Source: Micromonospora sediminimaris
GTDB lineage: Bacteria; Actinomycetota; Actinomycetes; Mycobacteriales; Micromonosporaceae
Assembly (NCBI GenBank): GCA_900112325.1
Contig: FOLJ01000013.1
Span: forward strand, 62,001 to 126,000
Direction: 5' to 3'
Length of the DNA: 64,000 nucleotides
Below the pieces are notes generated by a model. The model searched no databases, was not told the DNA's origin, and was given only the letters and a program-made list of their open reading frames with translations. A program made the position numbers and the translations under genes. Positions 1 through 7,538 of the stretch are shown here, in pieces (positions within the stretch are counted from its first letter, which is position 1; every line of letters starts with the position of its first letter).

Positions 1-446
1 CTGTCCCAGGCCGGGGCGGCCAGCAGGTCGTCCAGCGGCTCGATGGCACCCTCGTTGACCAGGGTGCTGATGTCCATCATGTCGGCGCCGGAGTTCATGA
101 CGACGTCGCTGGGCTGCGTCGCCATCTTGGGCTGCTCTTCGGTCTTGATCTTCTGGGTGGAGCTCATGTTGACGGTGACGTTGGGGTACTTGGCGTTGAA
201 GATCGCCTGGTCCTCCTTGGCCCAGGCGTCACCCAACCCACCGTTGAAGATGACCACCTTCACGGCGCTGCCGTCCTGCACGCCGAAGGGGTTGTCGTTG
301 CTCTTCTCCCCGGCGCTGTCGTCGTTCTGGCTCGGCGTGCTGCCGGCGCAGGCGCTGAGCAGACCGGCGGCCGGGGTCACCAGGAGGCCCGCGGCCGCCG
401 CGCGGCGCAGCAGGGTCCGGCGGTCGAGATCGGGGGTAACGGACAT
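1..446 (-). CDS. ngcE: Sugar ABC transporter solute-binding lipoprotein (N-terminal part)
   Basis: The gene runs off the left edge; 148 codons are visible. The N-terminus has DRRTLLRR, a twin-arginine-like stretch, followed by a hydrophobic segment and a lipobox LLSAC, so the mature protein should be a lipid-anchored extracytoplasmic binding protein. The mature part (VKVVIFNGGLGDAW, then DVVMNSGADMMDIST) resembles family 1 carbohydrate-binding proteins of the NgcE type, which deliver N-acetylglucosamine or diacetylchitobiose to an ABC permease. A Shine-Dalgarno AAGGAGAG precedes the ATG. It lies 26 bp downstream of the SIS-domain gene on the same strand, which supports an amino-sugar role. 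The permease genes would lie to the left. NgcE itself is an inference from context and N-terminal similarity; another carbohydrate substrate is possible. Confidence 0.7.
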   Translation of the reverse strand, partial: MSVTPDLDRRTLLRRAAAAGLLVTPAAGLLSACAGSTPSQNDDSAGEKSNDNPFGVQDGSAVKVVIFNGGLGDAWAKEDQAIFNAKYPNVTVNMSSTQKIKTEEQPKMATQPSDVVMNSGADMMDISTLVNEGAIEPLDDLLAAPAWD

Positions 447-472
447 CGTGTGACTCTCCTTGTGATGTCGGG

Positions 473-1222
473 TCAGGCGGTGCGCCGGAGTCGCCCGGCG
501 TACCGCGACTCGAGGGCGAGGTTGTGCTCGTCCCCACCGGGGACGTTGGCGGAGAGGTAGATAGGGGGTGCCTCTCCGGCCTGGTGGAACCGTCGTACGA
601 CCTCCGCGGTCAGCAGCTGCGCCAGCAGCGCCGAGGTGACCGAGGAGACCGCACAGACCGCGCCGCCGCCCTCGAGCGGCAGCAGTGCGTCGCCGTACGG
701 CGCGCCGTTGTCCAGCACGACGTCGGCGAGATCGACGAGCCGCCGGCCGGACGGGTGCCGCGGGGCCACCCGTCCGGTGTGCTCGACCGAGGTGACCGCG
801 ATCAGCGGGTGACCGCGTTCGGTGGCCAGCAGCGCCAGTTCGACCACCGAACCGTTGATGCCGGACTGGGACGCCACCACGAAGACGTCCTGCGGCTGGG
901 GTGCGGCGATCGCGTAGAGCTGATGCGCGACGGCCGGGTCACGTTCCAGCTTCGGGTCGGCGAGCACCTGATGCGAGGCACCGCCGTGCAGCACCAGGTC
1001 GTGCAGGGAGATCCGGTTGGTGGGTACCAGCCCGCCGGCCCGGGCGACCAGTTCGGCGGCGAAGGCTTCCGAGTGTCCGGCGCCGAACGTCTGCAACACC
1101 CCACCGTCACGCAGGCTGGCGGCGATCAGGTCGGCGGCCCGGCCCAGCGACTCGGCACCCCGCTCGACCAGCCGGTCGAGGACTGGCCGGACGGCGTCGG
1201 CGTACCCCTGGGCGCTGATCAT
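473..1222 (-). CDS. SIS-domain sugar-phosphate enzyme (NagS / UPF0309-like)
   Basis: A 249-residue protein made of one SIS (sugar isomerase) domain, seen as GAGHSEAFAAELVARAGG near residue 50 and VASQSGINGSVVELA near residue 120. SIS domains bind phosphosugars. The layout fits the UPF0309 family, whose Streptomyces member SCO4393 (NagS) has been implicated in N-acetylglucosamine-6-phosphate metabolism. The ATG overlaps the TGA of the upstream RpiR regulator by 4 bp (ATGA), so the two are translationally coupled, and the binding-protein gene follows 26 bp later. Inference: it processes an amino-sugar phosphate brought in by the adjacent transporter. The exact reaction cannot be read from the sequence. 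Confidence 0.75.
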   Translation of the reverse strand: MISAQGYADAVRPVLDRLVERGAESLGRAADLIAASLRDGGVLQTFGAGHSEAFAAELVARAGGLVPTNRISLHDLVLHGGASHQVLADPKLERDPAVAHQLYAIAAPQPQDVFVVASQSGINGSVVELALLATERGHPLIAVTSVEHTGRVAPRHPSGRRLVDLADVVLDNGAPYGDALLPLEGGGAVCAVSSVTSALLAQLLTAEVVRRFHQAGEAPPIYLSANVPGGDEHNLALESRYAGRLRRTA

Positions 1223-2181
1223 GCGCTGGCCTCCCTCGCTGCCTTGTGCCCGTCCACGGCCTGGGCGGTACGCCGGAAGGCCGCGTGGGCGCGGTCGTGG
1301 GTGCGCTGGGCGACCGCGATGTAGAGCAGGTCGAGGACGACAAGTTGAGGATGCCGGGCCGACAGCGCGTCCGGCCGGAACGTGGTGGCCTGGCTGGCGG
1401 TGAGCAGCACGATGTCGGCCAACTCGGCCAGCGGCGACCGACGGAATCCGGTAAGCGCGATGGTGGTGGCACCCCGGCTGCCGCCCTCGGCGAGCATCTC
1501 GATGGCCTCGCGGGTCTGGCCGCTGTGCGAGATGCCCAACGCCACGTCGCCGGGACGCAGCAGCGCGGCAGCGGCCAGCCCGGAGTGCACGTCGTTCCAG
1601 GCCCACGCGGCCACGCCGATGCGGTGCAGGCTGAACTGCATCTCCTCGCCGACGAGGGCGCTGCCGCTGGCACCGAAGATGTTCACCCGCTCGGCACCGG
1701 CGATGGCGACGGCGGCCCGCTCGACCTCGGTCAGGTCGAGCAGCGCGGCGGTGTCATGCATGGCCCGGGTGTCGGCGGCCATGATCTGCTCCAGTACCCG
1801 CTCCAGCGGGTCGCCGGGCTGGATCTCTCGGCCGATGTCAACGGTCCAGCCGGCCGAGCGTGCCCGACCGGTCTCGGCGGCGATACCCAGACGCAGGTCG
1901 GCGTAGCCGTCGAAGCCCATCGCGCGGCAGAACCGGGTGACCGTGGCCGGCGAGGTGCCGCTGCGTTCGGCCAGTTCCACGATGGTGGCGCGGGCCGCCG
2001 CCTCCGGGTCGCTGAGCACGTGCTCGGCGACCCGCCGCAGCGCGCCGGTCAGTTCGGCGGCACCGGTACGGACCCGGGCCAGTGTCCCGTCGGAGGCAAC
2101 GCCCAGTGCGCCCCGGCGGTCAACCCCATCGACGTCGGCCACCGCGGTGCCCGCGGAGGTGTCCGCCTCGTGATCAACCAT
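1219..2181 (-). CDS. RpiR-family transcriptional regulator
   Basis: A 320-residue regulator with an N-terminal RpiR-type helix-turn-helix (about residues 35-105; IVELAERSGTSPATVTRFCRAMGF is the recognition region) and a C-terminal SIS domain (about 150-280; VNIFGASGSALVGEEMQ and ALGISHSGQTREAIE). RpiR proteins control sugar catabolism and sense phosphosugars through the SIS domain. It is the first gene of an operon with the SIS enzyme and the solute-binding protein, so it probably controls amino-sugar uptake. The ATG is preceded by AAAGG. Just upstream lie CTGTTA direct repeats (about 2202-2216), a possible autoregulatory or promoter site. Confidence 0.85.
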   Translation of the reverse strand: MVDHEADTSAGTAVADVDGVDRRGALGVASDGTLARVRTGAAELTGALRRVAEHVLSDPEAAARATIVELAERSGTSPATVTRFCRAMGFDGYADLRLGIAAETGRARSAGWTVDIGREIQPGDPLERVLEQIMAADTRAMHDTAALLDLTEVERAAVAIAGAERVNIFGASGSALVGEEMQFSLHRIGVAAWAWNDVHSGLAAAALLRPGDVALGISHSGQTREAIEMLAEGGSRGATTIALTGFRRSPLAELADIVLLTASQATTFRPDALSARHPQLVVLDLLYIAVAQRTHDRAHAAFRRTAQAVDGHKAAREASA

Positions 2182-2697
2182 GGGACGCCTTTCGGAAAAG
2201 ACTGTTAACTGTTAGTGGTAAAAGTTCTTACTGAAGGCCCCTCCATGTCAAGACCGTGGGCGAAGTTTTCAAACTGTTACCTGCGACACCGGGTCCCCTG
2301 CAGCCCCACACCCCGCCCCGGAAGCCGCCACGACCAGCATGAACGCCCGCCGATCAGGGAGCTGGGGCGGCGTCCGGCACCGCCGTGGCCGACGGACCCT
2401 CGCCGCTGCCGGTCACCCCGGAGCGGGCAGGCACCACTCCACCCGCCGGCACGCCCGCTCGGCCGCGCCGGTCGTTGAGCCCGTCGGCCTCTTGTCAACA
2501 TTCGCTCGCCGGCCGAGTCGTCAATGGCTAGCAGAATCACCCCGAGCCGTCCCAGGAAAGTCGCATTACCGACTCGTCGATTCGATGCCCTTCGTAAGGC
2601 CACCGCCGATACACCTACCGGTGGATTCGGCGCCTTGTCCGGTCGGTTAACGTTCAGTTGCAAGCAGCTGCCAGTCGAAGTCCATGTTGGAGGCCTG
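2182..2697. other. Intergenic region between rpiR and the Trypco2 operon
   Basis: About 515 bp between divergent transcription units. I see no convincing gene; open frames on both strands here have low-complexity Arg/Pro translations. The left end holds the RpiR promoter region with CTGTTA repeats. The stretch 2480-2640 is noticeably less GC-rich than the surroundings and probably contains the promoter of the operon starting at 2698. Confidence 0.5.
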
Positions 2698-3087
2698 GTG
2701 CCGGACATTTCCCTGCCCACCGCACTGTCCGCGCTGATCCGGGATCTGCAGCGATCGACATCCGGCGCTGCCGAAGACAGCGTCGACGTGGAACTGCACC
2801 TGGTCACCCGGGAGAATGGCAGCGGCGTCACGTGGCATCTTGCGCCTGTCGAAAACACCCACGCACATCGCATTCGATTGACGCTCTATCCATGGCGGCA
2901 GCCACGGCACTCTCCCGTTCCCCGGCACCGACAACCCCACGACATCGAGCCCGGAAACGCCGACCGGATAACCCGTGGCGCGGACGAGACCGAGGTGGGC
3001 CTCGACCCGAACTGGATCGGCAGCGCCCAACTGCCGCCGATCGTCCGCCCGAAGCCCGGTGTGGACATCGAACGTGATGATCACTGA
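2698..3087 (+). CDS. Trypco2-like small protein of a conflict-type operon
   Basis: A 129-residue protein. The GTG start at 2698 is chosen because GGAGG lies 4 nt before it; the open frame extends further up but its translation is Arg-rich and unlikely. The first 65 residues have an amphipathic helix (LPTALSALIRDLQRS) followed by beta strands (VDVELHLVTRENGSGVTWHL, then HRIRLTLYPW). This matches the pattern of the trypsin-co-occurring domain 2 (Trypco2): a short helix, then strands ending in a V/R-V-T/L-L-x-P motif. Such proteins are typically found beside trypsin-like and STAND NTPase proteins, exactly the context here. The C-terminal about 60 residues are Pro/Asp-rich and probably unstructured. 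It overlaps the next gene by 11 bp. Family assignment is by eye. Confidence 0.6.
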   Translation: MPDISLPTALSALIRDLQRSTSGAAEDSVDVELHLVTRENGSGVTWHLAPVENTHAHRIRLTLYPWRQPRHSPVPRHRQPHDIEPGNADRITRGADETEVGLDPNWIGSAQLPPIVRPKPGVDIERDDH

Positions 3088-3943
3088 GGGGGAGGCCACC
3101 GGCGGCACCGACGCCCTGGAACGCGGCAACGACCGCATCCGTGACGCGGCGAAGTGGCTGGTGGCCAGCGCCGCCGCGGTGGGTGCGGCAATGCTGGCCG
3201 GCAGCCAACTGTCAAGCATCGGCGAACTCCCGCTCGGCGTACCCGACTCCGTCGACCGCGCCCGGCTGTGGGTCGCGGTAACGGGTGCGGCTGCCGGGCT
3301 CTCCACTGTGGTCTACGCCATCTGGACCGCCGTGCAGATTCTGCTCCCGAAGCTGGTGCTGGTCAGCGACCTGGACGCGGCGTGGACGCAACGGCGATCC
3401 GAGTTGACCACGGTCGTGGAGCACTTCCGGCGCAACCCCAAGTACCTCCAGGGCTTCTCCACACCGGCCGACATCATCACCGCCCGCGAGGAACTGATTG
3501 CCGCACAGCGCGAGCCGTCGACCGCTGACGACGTACGGACGCAGTTGGCGGCCGGGATCGCCGACCTCGACGAACGGATCACCGCGATCGAGGACACCGC
3601 CACCCACGAGGCGCTGAAGAACCAGTTCCGGCACGCCCTGCGTAAATTGATGCTGGCCACCGCTGTCGCCGCCATCGGCATCGTGGCCTTCGCCTGGGCC
3701 GCCAACCCGCCGGCCGTCCAACCGACCGCCGACCTGCGCAACGCCCGTTTCGTCGACGCGTACCTGCGGGACGCCGATCTGCGCGACGCCAAGCTCGACC
3801 ACGCCGACTTCACCAACGCCGACCTGACCGGCGCGGACCTGACCGGCGCTTCGATCGGCGGGGTCGTCTGGCGGAACACGATCTGCCCCGACGGCACCAA
3901 CAGCGACGACAACCGTCACACCTGCGCCGGCCACCTCTCGTGA
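3077..3943 (+). CDS. Membrane protein with C-terminal pentapeptide repeats
   Basis: A 288-residue protein. Three hydrophobic segments are visible: about residues 26-45, 66-90 and 192-212. Between the second and third lies a charged, helical region (about 95-190). After the third segment come about ten pentapeptide repeats of the A(D/N)Lxx type (ADLRNARFVDAYLRDADLRD and onward), ending with the cap WRNTICPDGTNSDD seen in pentapeptide proteins. Start: ATG 3077 or GTG 3074; neither has a strong Shine-Dalgarno, and the gene overlaps the Trypco2-like gene, so coupling is likely. It overlaps the protease/NTPase gene by 4 bp (GTGA). Inference: a membrane partner or effector of the NTPase; pentapeptide helices usually mediate binding. 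Confidence 0.7.
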   Translation: MITEGEATGGTDALERGNDRIRDAAKWLVASAAAVGAAMLAGSQLSSIGELPLGVPDSVDRARLWVAVTGAAAGLSTVVYAIWTAVQILLPKLVLVSDLDAAWTQRRSELTTVVEHFRRNPKYLQGFSTPADIITAREELIAAQREPSTADDVRTQLAAGIADLDERITAIEDTATHEALKNQFRHALRKLMLATAVAAIGIVAFAWAANPPAVQPTADLRNARFVDAYLRDADLRDAKLDHADFTNADLTGADLTGASIGGVVWRNTICPDGTNSDDNRHTCAGHLS

Positions 3944-6900
3944 CGGGACTGGAGCCGCACGTCCAACAGGTGGTGAAGGTGCGCGGCAGGCTGCTCGGCT
4001 CCGGGTACGCCGTGGGGGAGGACCTGGTGCTCACCGCCGGTCACGTCGTGGGTGCCCGCGGGGAGCCGACCTGGGTATCCCGCAGCGACAGCCCCACCGA
4101 GCCGGAGCACCGGGCGACGGTGATCTGGCGCGGCGACGACCTCGACGCCGACGCGGCCCTGATCCGGATGGACGTGCCGCTCTGGTCCCGCGAGCAGACT
4201 CGCATCCGCTACGGCGAGCTGCACGGACATCGGCCGGTGCCCTGTCTCACCGTCGGTTATCCCTGGGTCCGGGTCACGCCCGACGGCCGCCACCTCGACG
4301 AGCTGCCCGGGCAGGTCATGCCCAGCCTCGGCTTCGAGGACCACCGGTACGCCCTGGACTCCACCAGGATCGCGCCGCAGCCGCCGCAGCCACAGCGCGA
4401 CGACACCGGTGCGGTGGTACGCGACGACACCGGCACGCCGGTGTTGGAGCCGCACCCGCACAGCGGTTACTCGGGTGCCCCGCTGCTGACCGCGGGCGAT
4501 CGGCAACTCCTGCTGGGTGTCATGGTGGCGGTGCCGTCCCGGTACGGTCCTGGCCGGCTGGACGCGGTACGCATCACCCGGCTGCTCACCGACCCCGCCT
4601 TCGCCGGCCTGGTCGGCACCTCGCTCGACCAGGTCGAACGGGAACCACCGCAGCTGCTGCCGACCGGAATCGTCGAACACGCGGAGGCGTTGACCGAGCT
4701 GGCCGACAACCTGCGCGGCGACCGACTGCCGTACGTGTCACCCGCCGACAGCGACGCCGCCACCCATCCCGTACGGCTGCTGAAGCGCCTCGACGAGCAG
4801 GCCGGCCAGTCCGGCCTGCTCCTGGTCGGTCAGGCCGGAATCGGCAAGACCCGCACCTGTTTGGAGGTCGCCGGCCGCGCGGTCGACGCGGGTTGGCGGG
4901 TGCTGCACGTCCGCCCCGGCGAGCCGTTGGTCACCACCGAGCAGCTGATCGAGGTGGTGACCGGCTGCGCCGACGAACGCCTGCTGATCATCATCGACTA
5001 CCTGAACCTCAGCGCCCTGGACTACCCGGCGATCCGGCACCGACTGCTGCCGGCCGCGCGTGCCCGTGGCATCCGGCTGGCCCTGCTCGGATCGGCCCGG
5101 CCCGGCTGGTTCCATCAGAAGGACAACACCCCACTCACCGAGGTGTTCAAACCTGTCGAGTTGCGACCCGACGACGAGCACCTTGACCGGATCCGGCACC
5201 AGGTCGTCACCGCGCTGGCCCCCCGGGCGCGAACGATCCTCGGCGAGGAGCGGTTGTCGCAGTTGTGCGGCCGACGACCGGTCATCGCCACCCTGATCGC
5301 CGCTGCGGCCGAGGCACAGGCGGATCGGGGGCGGCTGTCGACGGCGATCGGCGACCTGCGGCCGGAGAACCTCCTGGACTGGCTGGTCCGCCGGCTCAAC
5401 GAGGACGACCTGCTGCATCACGCCGAGCGGCTGGACGACGCGCGCGACCCTGACCTGCGGCTACAGGTCTACGCCGCGATGGCCGCCGCCACTCCGCAGC
5501 CGCGTCCCGCCCTGGTCGCCTGCGGCGGCCGGGTCGAGCAGAGCGACGAGTCGCGCGCCGAGCACCTGCTCGACGTCCTGCTCGCGATGGGCTGGATGAT
5601 CCACACGCCGGACGGCCTGGCGCCGGTGCACGACATCGTGGTCGACCAGTTGCTGGAGCACACCACCGTGCGGGCTGGCCTCGACACGGTCCGCACCAAG
5701 GTCGCCGACCGGATCCTCGACGCGTGTCTGACCAGTGCCCGCACCATCGGCCGGTACGCCATGAACCTGGACCGGCTGCTGCGGGACATGGCCCTCCAGC
5801 AACGCGACGGGCCGCTCGCCGGGCATTGCACGGCCTGGTTGGCCGCCAACGCGGACGCGGCCGGCCTGCTGCTGGCCAGCCAGCGTGACGTGGGCGCCTA
5901 CGCCCTCGGCTCGGTGCTGGACAACTCCGCATGGGCGCAGGCGCTGTTCCAGCACTGGCCGCAACTCGGGGAACCCTGGCTGACCGAGCACGGAAAATCA
6001 CTGCCGGCGCGCCACATCCTCTACAAAGGACTGCGCACCGTCGCCACGCCACAGGCCGCCCACCTGATCGACGTGGCGACCGTCTGGCTGGCGCTGCATC
6101 GAACGGCGCTGGAGGCAAGCTTCGTCATCGCGACCTTGCTGAGCCGTGCCGACCTGCGCCCGGAGGATGCCCGTCAAGGTATCGAAGCCGCCCTGCACTG
6201 GCTCGATGAACACGGCGCCCTCACCCAAGCCCAGTTCGTCCTACATCCGCTGCTCAGCCGACACGACCTGACACCCGACGACGCACCTCCCGCCATCCAA
6301 CACGCCCTGCACTGGCTCGACCAACACGGCACCTTCGCCCAAGCCCAGTTCGTCCTCTCCCCGCTGCTCAGCCGACACGACCTACCAGCAGACGTCGTAC
6401 CTCGTGCCGTGGACACCGCCCTGACCTGGCTCCAACAGCACGGCGACACGATCGGTGCCGGGTTCGTCCTACCGCCGCTGCTCAACCGACACGACCTGAC
6501 ACCCGACGACGCACCTCCCGCCATCCAACACGCCCTGCACTGGCTCGACCAACACGGCACCCTCACCCAAGCCCAGTTCGTCCTACCACCGCTGCTCGAC
6601 CGAAACGACCTCACACCCGACGACGCACAACCCGCCATCCAACACGCCCTGCACTGGCTCGACCAACACGGCACCCTCACCCAAGCCCAGTTCGTCCTAC
6701 CACCGCTGCTCGATCGCAACGATGTGCCGGCGGATGTGATGGATCGTGCCGTGGACATCGCGCTGGCCTGGCTTCAGGAGTACGGCGACACGGTCGGTGC
6801 CGGATTCGTCCTGCCGCCGCTGCTGGCCAGAAGGAAACTGACCGACCTGCCGCAGTGGCTGTCGCCGCTGATCGACCGCTGGGCGGACCAGCACCGGTCG

Positions 6901-7500
6901 ACGCCGCACGTCGACTTCGTCAGCAAGCAGATCACCCGGCAGAAAGCCCTGACCGAGACCACTGCGGACGTGGTGTTGCAGTGGGCCGCCACGCACCCGG
7001 AGGATGTCGACATCCCCTGGCGCCTGACCGGCATCGCTACAGGTATCGACCGCTATCCGAGCTTGACCGGTCGGCTACTGCGCTCGGTGGAGGGCTACCT
7101 GGACGCCGTCGAGCACGACACGGCGGAGGTGAACGGGCACGGTCAACTGGACGGCCTGGTCCAGGCGCTCTGCCGGCGTCACCCGCTGCGCTGCGGGATC
7201 GCCGGGGCACGCCTCGACGACATCGTTCTCCGCTGGCTGGCCCATCCGTCCGCGCTGAACCCGAACTGCCCGAAAGGCTCCCAGTTCAGCGAGGCAGCGC
7301 GGCGCGTCCAGTCGCTGGTCTGGGCGGGGCGATTCACCCACCAGGGCGCGGTCGACGTGCTGACCCGACTGCACCGCTGGATTCCCCGGTGGCGGGTCGC
7401 CGAGCCGCATGTCCACCTGCGCGACGCCGTGTTGCGGGAGACGGCGGCGCTGCTCGCCGCGCTGACAGCCCCGGCAGCGGTACAGCAGTTGAGGGAATAG
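3940..7500 (+). CDS. Trypsin-like protease / STAND-type NTPase with tandem helical repeats
   Basis: An 1186-residue protein. Residues 1-225 form a trypsin-like serine protease with a complete triad: His35 in LTAGHVV, Asp71 in DADAALIRM, and Ser178 in GYSGAP. Residues about 275-400 form a P-loop NTPase with Walker A GQAGIGKT (298-305) and Walker B LLIIIDYLN (Asp354), followed by GSARPGW, a STAND/AAA-like sensor region. After a helical region (about 450-700), residues about 710-980 hold 38-residue helical repeats, several nearly identical in DNA (period 114 bp, 6190-6873). The protease-NTPase-repeat architecture is known from STAND conflict and defence proteins, where repeats sense a trigger, the NTPase oligomerises and the protease acts. 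It is the last gene of a tightly overlapped operon with the Trypco2-like and pentapeptide proteins. The trigger and target are unknown. Confidence 0.8.
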   Translation: MTGLEPHVQQVVKVRGRLLGSGYAVGEDLVLTAGHVVGARGEPTWVSRSDSPTEPEHRATVIWRGDDLDADAALIRMDVPLWSREQTRIRYGELHGHRPVPCLTVGYPWVRVTPDGRHLDELPGQVMPSLGFEDHRYALDSTRIAPQPPQPQRDDTGAVVRDDTGTPVLEPHPHSGYSGAPLLTAGDRQLLLGVMVAVPSRYGPGRLDAVRITRLLTDPAFAGLVGTSLDQVEREPPQLLPTGIVEHAEALTELADNLRGDRLPYVSPADSDAATHPVRLLKRLDEQAGQSGLLLVGQAGIGKTRTCLEVAGRAVDAGWRVLHVRPGEPLVTTEQLIEVVTGCADERLLIIIDYLNLSALDYPAIRHRLLPAARARGIRLALLGSARPGWFHQKDNTPLTEVFKPVELRPDDEHLDRIRHQVVTALAPRARTILGEERLSQLCGRRPVIATLIAAAAEAQADRGRLSTAIGDLRPENLLDWLVRRLNEDDLLHHAERLDDARDPDLRLQVYAAMAAATPQPRPALVACGGRVEQSDESRAEHLLDVLLAMGWMIHTPDGLAPVHDIVVDQLLEHTTVRAGLDTVRTKVADRILDACLTSARTIGRYAMNLDRLLRDMALQQRDGPLAGHCTAWLAANADAAGLLLASQRDVGAYALGSVLDNSAWAQALFQHWPQLGEPWLTEHGKSLPARHILYKGLRTVATPQAAHLIDVATVWLALHRTALEASFVIATLLSRADLRPEDARQGIEAALHWLDEHGALTQAQFVLHPLLSRHDLTPDDAPPAIQHALHWLDQHGTFAQAQFVLSPLLSRHDLPADVVPRAVDTALTWLQQHGDTIGAGFVLPPLLNRHDLTPDDAPPAIQHALHWLDQHGTLTQAQFVLPPLLDRNDLTPDDAQPAIQHALHWLDQHGTLTQAQFVLPPLLDRNDVPADVMDRAVDIALAWLQEYGDTVGAGFVLPPLLARRKLTDLPQWLSPLIDRWADQHRSTPHVDFVSKQITRQKALTETTADVVLQWAATHPEDVDIPWRLTGIATGIDRYPSLTGRLLRSVEGYLDAVEHDTAEVNGHGQLDGLVQALCRRHPLRCGIAGARLDDIVLRWLAHPSALNPNCPKGSQFSEAARRVQSLVWAGRFTHQGAVDVLTRLHRWIPRWRVAEPHVHLRDAVLRETAALLAALTAPAAVQQLRE
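6190..6873 (+). repeat. Six tandem 114-bp coding repeats in the NTPase gene
   Basis: Units begin at 6190, 6304, 6418, 6532, 6646 and 6760, exactly 114 bp apart, each encoding 38 residues (A-L-x-W-L-x-x-H-G then F-V-L-x-P-L-L). A degenerate unit precedes them at about 6076. Units at 6532 and 6646 are identical for about the first 68 bp, and the second half of unit 3 repeats the second half of unit 1. Units at 6418 and 6760 form a second, diverged class (WLQQHGDTIGAGFV, WLQEYGDTVGAGFV). The order is A A B A A B, suggesting duplication of a three-unit block. Confidence 0.95.
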
Positions 7501-7526
7501 TCCCGACGGTGCGGCTTCCGTCGGCA

Positions 7527-7532
7527 TACTTT
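7527..7532 (+). promoter_or_regulatory. Probable -10 element of a leaderless acyltransferase mRNA
   Basis: TACTTT fits TANNNT and ends 6 nt before the ATG at 7539, the normal distance from a -10 box to the transcription start. No Shine-Dalgarno is present, so the mRNA probably begins at the start codon. Confidence 0.5.
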
Positions 7533-7538
7533 CGGACT

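Noticed and set aside
2182..2697. tRNA or structured RNA in the AT-richer spacer
   Set aside because: No cloverleaf, T-loop or known riboswitch core could be found by eye.
2277..2873. A 198-codon minus-strand open frame upstream of the Trypco2 operon
   Set aside because: The translation is Arg/Ser/Pro-rich without domain pattern and overlaps the better supported plus-strand gene at 2698.
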